From positions 1-10,451 of the forward strand of contig CANRXN010000014.1 in assembly GCA_947643945.1 (NCBI GenBank): a DNA stretch of 10,451 nt. Reading direction: 5' to 3'. Positions 7,644 to 10,451 of the stretch are shown here, piece by piece. Under the pieces are notes generated by a model, which saw nothing but the letters and a program-made list of their open reading frames with translations, made no database searches and was not told the origin of the DNA. Position numbers and translations under genes: made by a program. Each line of letters opens with the position of its first letter. The stretch's first letter is position 1. Origin of the DNA: an uncultured Clostridium sp. (GTDB lineage Bacteria > Bacillota > Clostridia > TANB77 > CAG-508).

Positions 7644-7742
7644 CCCCAACGTCCCCACTGGTTCCGGGTTTAAATGGGGACATTGCTAAAATTGTCAATT
7701 AGCAATGTCCCCATTTAAACCCGGAACCAGTGGGGATTGGGG
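7644..7742. repeat. long hairpin element with 37-bp perfect arms
   Basis: Arms 7653-7689 and 7699-7735 are exact reverse complements around a 9-base loop. Outside them CCCCAA (7644-7649) pairs with TTGGGG (7737-7742) across a small bulge. The element is much more GC-rich than its surroundings. ACGTCCCC occurs at both ends in opposite orientations (7649-7656 and, on the minus strand, 7739-7746) and also in the hairpin at 1857-1923. It lies right after the binding-protein stop codon, where it could also act as a transcript end, and upstream of the XRE promoter. Likely a small non-autonomous repeat; no transposase is encoded here. Confidence 0.8.
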
Positions 7743-7755
7743 ACGTCTATTCCGT

Positions 7756-8764
7756 CTATTCTATTGCTTCTTTGGCATACTTGTTGTTTACAATCTTTTC
7801 ATAAGGTGCTGTTTGTTTTAATTCTCCTGCCATTGTCATAACCTCTTGTAATCGATTAAAAGCTTCTTCTTTTAAAACTGGCGTATCATTCCAAGCATCA
7901 ATATCTTTATAACTTTGAATGGATGCTTCTAACATTTCTATTTGTGTGTCTGGAAAAAAGCTTTGGATACTTTGGGCAATTTCTCTTGCAGTATGTTCTT
8001 TTACCCATTTTTGTCCTTTATAAATGGCATTGGTAAATTTTTGAATGGTTTGCTCGTTTTCTTCTATATAACTTTTTTTAGCAAAATAAGCTGTGTATGG
8101 AATTTCTCCTGCCGCCTCTCCTACAGATGCTACAATGTAGCCTTTTTGTTGGTCTTCGGTCATAGAAGCTGTTGGTTCAAATAAGGTTACATAGTCGCTA
8201 TTGCCACTGGCAAAAGCTCCTGCCATTAGGTCAAATTTGATGCTGTCATCTAGTGTTACATCTTTTCCTGGCGTAAGTCCATTTTGTTTTAATACATATT
8301 CTAATGTCATGTAAGGTACACCACCTTTTCTTCCCGGTATTACTAGTTTTCCTTTTAAGTCTTGAAAGCTAAAGTTTTCGGTTTTCTCTCTTGCAACAAG
8401 AAATGAACCATCTTTTTTGGTCATTTGGGCAAATACTTGTGCATAGTCTTCTTTTCCTTCGTTATAAACGTAGATAGATGCTTCTGGTCCTGCAAACCCG
8501 GATGTCACATTGATTAGCAAGTACGGCTGTCATAACAGCATCTGCTCCTTGCCCTGTTGTTAGTTCGATATCCATTCCATTTTCTTTGAAATAACCATTA
8601 TTGATGGCTACATATTGTGGTGCATAGAAAACAGAACGAGTTACTTCGTTTACTTTTATCGTTTGTAAATTTTCTTTTGGCTTCGTTTGTTTTATGGCTG
8701 CCAAAATACCAATTGCTGTTGCTATTACAAGAACAGCAATTATTACGATTAGTCTTTTTTTCAT
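7756..8764 (-). CDS. ABC transporter substrate-binding protein, NMT1/SsuA-like, one CGG +1 frameshift
   Basis: Extracellular binding component of an importer of the sulfonate/nitrate/thiamine-precursor class. Read through the shift at 8498-8500 it has 335 residues. Residues 1-24 are a Lys-Arg start and a hydrophobic helix (signal anchor); there is no lipobox cysteine, which is unusual for a Gram-positive binding protein. The rest matches the NMT1 fold: FYAPQYVAINNGYFKENGMDIEL, GADAVMTAVLANQCDIG, FAGPEASIYVY, then GRKGGVPYMTLEYVL and the lobe-2 segment FEPTASM. ATG 8764 has GGGAGG five bases upstream. It is the last gene of the ATPase-permease-binding protein operon, after a possible attenuator. 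The substrate cannot be told: sulfonates, thiamine precursors or similar. Without recoding only about 100 residues would be made. Confidence 0.85.
8497..8500 (-). other. CGGG recoding site in the binding protein (+1 shift, glycine)
   Basis: Original frame: TGT GAC ATC CGG GTT TGC. Skipping one C gives TGT GAC ATC GGG TTT GCA GGA CCA GAA, that is CDIGFAGPEA, the conserved segment of NMT1-type binding proteins. CGG is codon 89. Because the preceding codon ends in C, the sequence here is CCGGG and either C could be the extra one. Confidence 0.9.
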
Positions 8765-8819
8765 GATATCCTCCCTTTCTTTGTTTTGTATATTTTATGT
8801 TGATAATAAGAAGCATGTG

Positions 8820-8855
8820 AAAAAAGACAACTCTTAAAATTTAAAAATTGTCTTT
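8820..8855 (-). terminator. hairpin with T run between permease and binding-protein genes (attenuator)
   Basis: On the minus strand AAAGACAA (8855-8848) pairs with TTGTCTTT (8830-8823) around a 17-base AT-rich loop, and the stem runs into a T tract (8825-8820). It begins just past the permease stop. As an intrinsic terminator inside an operon it could lower expression of the binding protein, or stabilise the upstream mRNA end. Confidence 0.5.
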
Positions 8856-8861
8856 CTAGTG

Positions 8862-9693
8862 CTATTTAAACTTTTTAGATTTCGTAATGAATTTTTCTAA
8901 TAGCAATACGGCTCCATACATAATTCCTGCCACAACGCCCAAAATTATGACACTTGCCATAACTAAATCTAGTTTAAATACTTGCCCTCCATAAACAATT
9001 AAATAGCCAAGACCTGCTTTGGATACTAAGAATTCTCCTGATATCACACCTACTAGTGATAGTCCAATGTTAACTTTTAAAGAACTAATAAAAGTCGATA
9101 AATTGGCTGGTATTACAATTTTGGTTAAGGTTTGAAGTTTTGTTGCTCGAAAGGTTTTTGCCATTTTAATAACTTCTTTGTCTGTTTTTAAAAAACCATT
9201 TAGATTTTCTAAAATCGTTACAATCAGTGAAATTGCGACTGCCATTACAATAATAGCAGGCGTTCCAGCTCCTACCCAAATAATAATAACAGGTCCGCAA
9301 AGCTACTTTTGGTAAACTATTTAATACCACTAAATAAGGGTCTGCCACTTTTGATAAGAAATTAGACCACCATAGGATAATGGCAATCATAATCCCTAAA
9401 AATGTTCCTAATAAAAAACCAATTACGGTTTCATAAACCGTGACACCTATGTGTTTTAACAAACCATTAGAACCTAAATTAGTAAGTGTTTCCCAAATTC
9501 TGCTTGGCTGGCTAGTAATAAAGCTATCGATTACTTTTTGATTGGCTAAAACCTCCCATATAGCTAAAAATCCTACTAATATTAGTATTTGTGTTAAGAA
9601 TATTAAATATTTTTTTTGTTTTTGCTTTCTTAAAAATTGTTTTCTTTCCTTAGAAATTACTAATTTATTCAATTGACCTTCAGCTCCTTCCAT
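8862..9693 (-). CDS. ABC transporter permease, SsuC/TauC-like, one CGG +1 frameshift
   Basis: Membrane subunit of the importer (BPD_transp_1 family). Through the shift at 9295-9297 it has up to 276 residues. A charged cytoplasmic N-terminus is followed by a first helix (about 30-50), then SFITSQPSRIWETL, GVTVYETVIGFLLGTFLGI, the block LVVLNSLPKVAL-GP-VIIIWVGAG across the shift (about 121-143), and an EAA-type coupling loop (FRATKLQTLTKIVIPANLSTFISSLKV) that docks on the ATPase. The last helices end in KKFK. ATG 9693 lies inside the ATPase gene (25-base overlap); TTG 9672, which overlaps the ATPase stop as TTGA with AAGGAG upstream, is also a good start. Either arrangement implies translational coupling. 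Without recoding the last third, including the coupling loop, is lost. Confidence 0.88.
9294..9297 (-). other. CGGA recoding site in the permease (+1 shift, glycine)
   Basis: Original frame: AAA GTA GCT TTG CGG ACC TGT. Skipping one C gives AAA GTA GCT TTG GGA CCT GTT ATT, that is KVALGPVI, the strongly conserved LPKVALGP block of SsuC/TauC-type permeases. CGG is codon 133 counted from ATG 9693. Confidence 0.9.
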
Positions 9694-10433
9694 AAGGTAT
9701 TAAAATATTGGCTAAACTTAGGCTTTTCTCTACAATTAATTGGATTTCTATTTTCCATATCAAAGTCAATTTTGTGAATATCTTTTACAGTTCCCGGTCT
9801 TGCATTTAAGACTATTACTTGATTTGACATACTAATGGCTTCCGATATGTCATGGGTAACCATTAGGGCTGTAATTCCTTCTTTTTTTAGTATGTTATAG
9901 ATGTCGTTTGTTACCATGATTCTTGTTTGATAGTCTAAGGCAGAAAAAGCTTCATCCAATAATAGGATTTTTGGCTTTACAGCTAAGGTTCGAATTAAGG
10001 CTACTCTTTGCCTCATGCCTCCTGATAATTCACTTGGGTATTTGTCTTTAAACTCATATAAATCATATTTTTTTAGTAATTGTTCTACATAGGCTTTGGA
10101 TTCTTTGTTTTTCTTTTTCTTAACTTCTAATCCAAACATGGTGTTACTTAAAATGGTTCTCCATTCTAATAAGCAGTCTCTTTGTAACATATAACCTATT
10201 TTAGGTGATATTCCAGTTGTTTCTTCTCCTTCTATGTAGATTTTTCCTTCTGTTTTTTCTTCTAATCCTGCTATTATGGATAATAAGGTTGATTTTCCAC
10301 ATCCACTTGGTCCAATGATGCTTACGAATTCTCCACGATTGACTCTTAAATTGATGTTTTGTAAGGCTAGGATTTCTCCTTCTTTGTTTTGGTATTTTTT
10401 GCTTACGTTTTTCACTTCTAGTATTTTTTCCAT
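9669..10433 (-). CDS. ABC transporter ATP-binding protein, SsuB/TauB-like
   Basis: Cytoplasmic ATPase that powers import through the neighbouring permease. At 254 residues it is a standard single-domain subunit with every motif: Walker A GPSGCGKST (41-49), Q-loop Gln84 (YMLQRDCLLEW), signature LSGGMRQR (136-143), Walker B ILLLDEAFSALD (156-167) and switch His194 (MVTHD). The Q-loop region with LLEWRT and the length fit the nitrate/sulfonate/taurine-type group. ATG 10433 has AAGGAGG (10450-10444) 10 bases upstream, so it is probably the first gene of the operon. Any promoter is outside the window. The stop codon is TGA, overlapping the next gene. It contains no in-frame CGG and is the only intact gene of this operon without a recoding site. 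Substrate not determined. Confidence 0.9.
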   Translation of the reverse strand: MEKILEVKNVSKKYQNKEGEILALQNINLRVNRGEFVSIIGPSGCGKSTLLSIIAGLEEKTEGKIYIEGEETTGISPKIGYMLQRDCLLEWRTILSNTMFGLEVKKKKNKESKAYVEQLLKKYDLYEFKDKYPSELSGGMRQRVALIRTLAVKPKILLLDEAFSALDYQTRIMVTNDIYNILKKEGITALMVTHDISEAISMSNQVIVLNARPGTVKDIHKIDFDMENRNPINCREKPKFSQYFNTLWKELKVN

Positions 10434-10451
10434 TGTTTTTATGCCTCCTTG

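Noticed and set aside
315..9297. Random sequencing or assembly errors as the cause of the five frame breaks
   Set aside because: Not fully excluded, but random errors would fall mostly in homopolymers and give both insertions and deletions. A systematic error at CGG would also hit the out-of-frame CGG triplets, which are undisturbed. Raw reads would settle it.
315..9297. Simple reassignment of CGG to another amino acid (as reported for tryptophan or glutamine in some Firmicutes)
   Set aside because: A triplet reassignment would not change frame; here the downstream protein is in the +1 frame at every site.
1..9693. The interrupted genes as a cluster of pseudogenes
   Set aside because: All lesions are the same single-base C insertion before GGN, with no other stops, deletions or motif losses in about 8 kb of coding sequence, and one gene is smc. 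Neutral decay would give mixed lesions.

Overview
The window is AT-rich, uses ordinary Shine-Dalgarno sites (AAGGAGG-like), and carries smc, a YtaF-family sporulation membrane protein, two XRE-type regulators, a P2A calcium ATPase and an SsuABC/TauABC-type ABC importer. This points to a low-GC Gram-positive bacterium, probably a spore-forming Clostridia- or Bacilli-like Firmicute. The species cannot be told from the sequence.

Layout. 1-1824 (minus): calcium-type P-type ATPase, cut off by the window start just inside its hinge motif, with a long hairpin repeat (1857-1923) in its 5' region. 2076-2633 (plus): ytaF-like gene with a terminator. 2831-3100 (plus): small XRE regulator with a terminator. 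3153-3586 (plus): strong promoter, structured leader of roughly 100 nt with a tRNA-like fold, an unknown 75-aa protein and a terminator. 3592-7102 (minus): smc. 7216-7548 (minus): second XRE regulator with its own consensus promoter. 7644-7742: second long hairpin repeat. 7756-10433 (minus): ABC import operon in the order ATPase, permease, binding protein.

The main discovery is a recoding pattern. Five frame breaks interrupt otherwise intact, well-conserved genes: two in the P-type ATPase, and one each in smc, the ABC permease and the binding protein. All five are identical in kind: one extra C directly before a conserved glycine codon GGN, so the original frame meets the codon CGG. Reading CGGN as one four-base glycine codon, or shifting +1 at CGG onto GGN, restores every protein with exactly the glycine expected for its family (LGD in the ATPase actuator region, GLIGMIDPP in the ATPase, WVLGEQS in SMC, DIGFAGPEA in the binding protein, LPKVALGP in the permease). 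By hand scan of every coding strand, these five are the only in-frame CGG codons in the recognisable genes. About two dozen out-of-frame CGG trinucleotides cause no disruption. AGA/AGG and CGA/CGC/CGT are used normally as arginine.

The simplest reading is that CGG is not an arginine codon in this organism. It appears to act as a +1 frameshift or quadruplet codon giving glycine, and is tolerated even in smc. The only other in-frame CGG is codon 7 of the unknown small ORF at 3317. There, the same shift would give a 10-residue peptide and a stop, so this gene may be an exception, a foreign gene or a switch that senses CGG decoding. Sequencing artefact remains the main alternative and can be excluded from raw reads and a genome-wide codon count.
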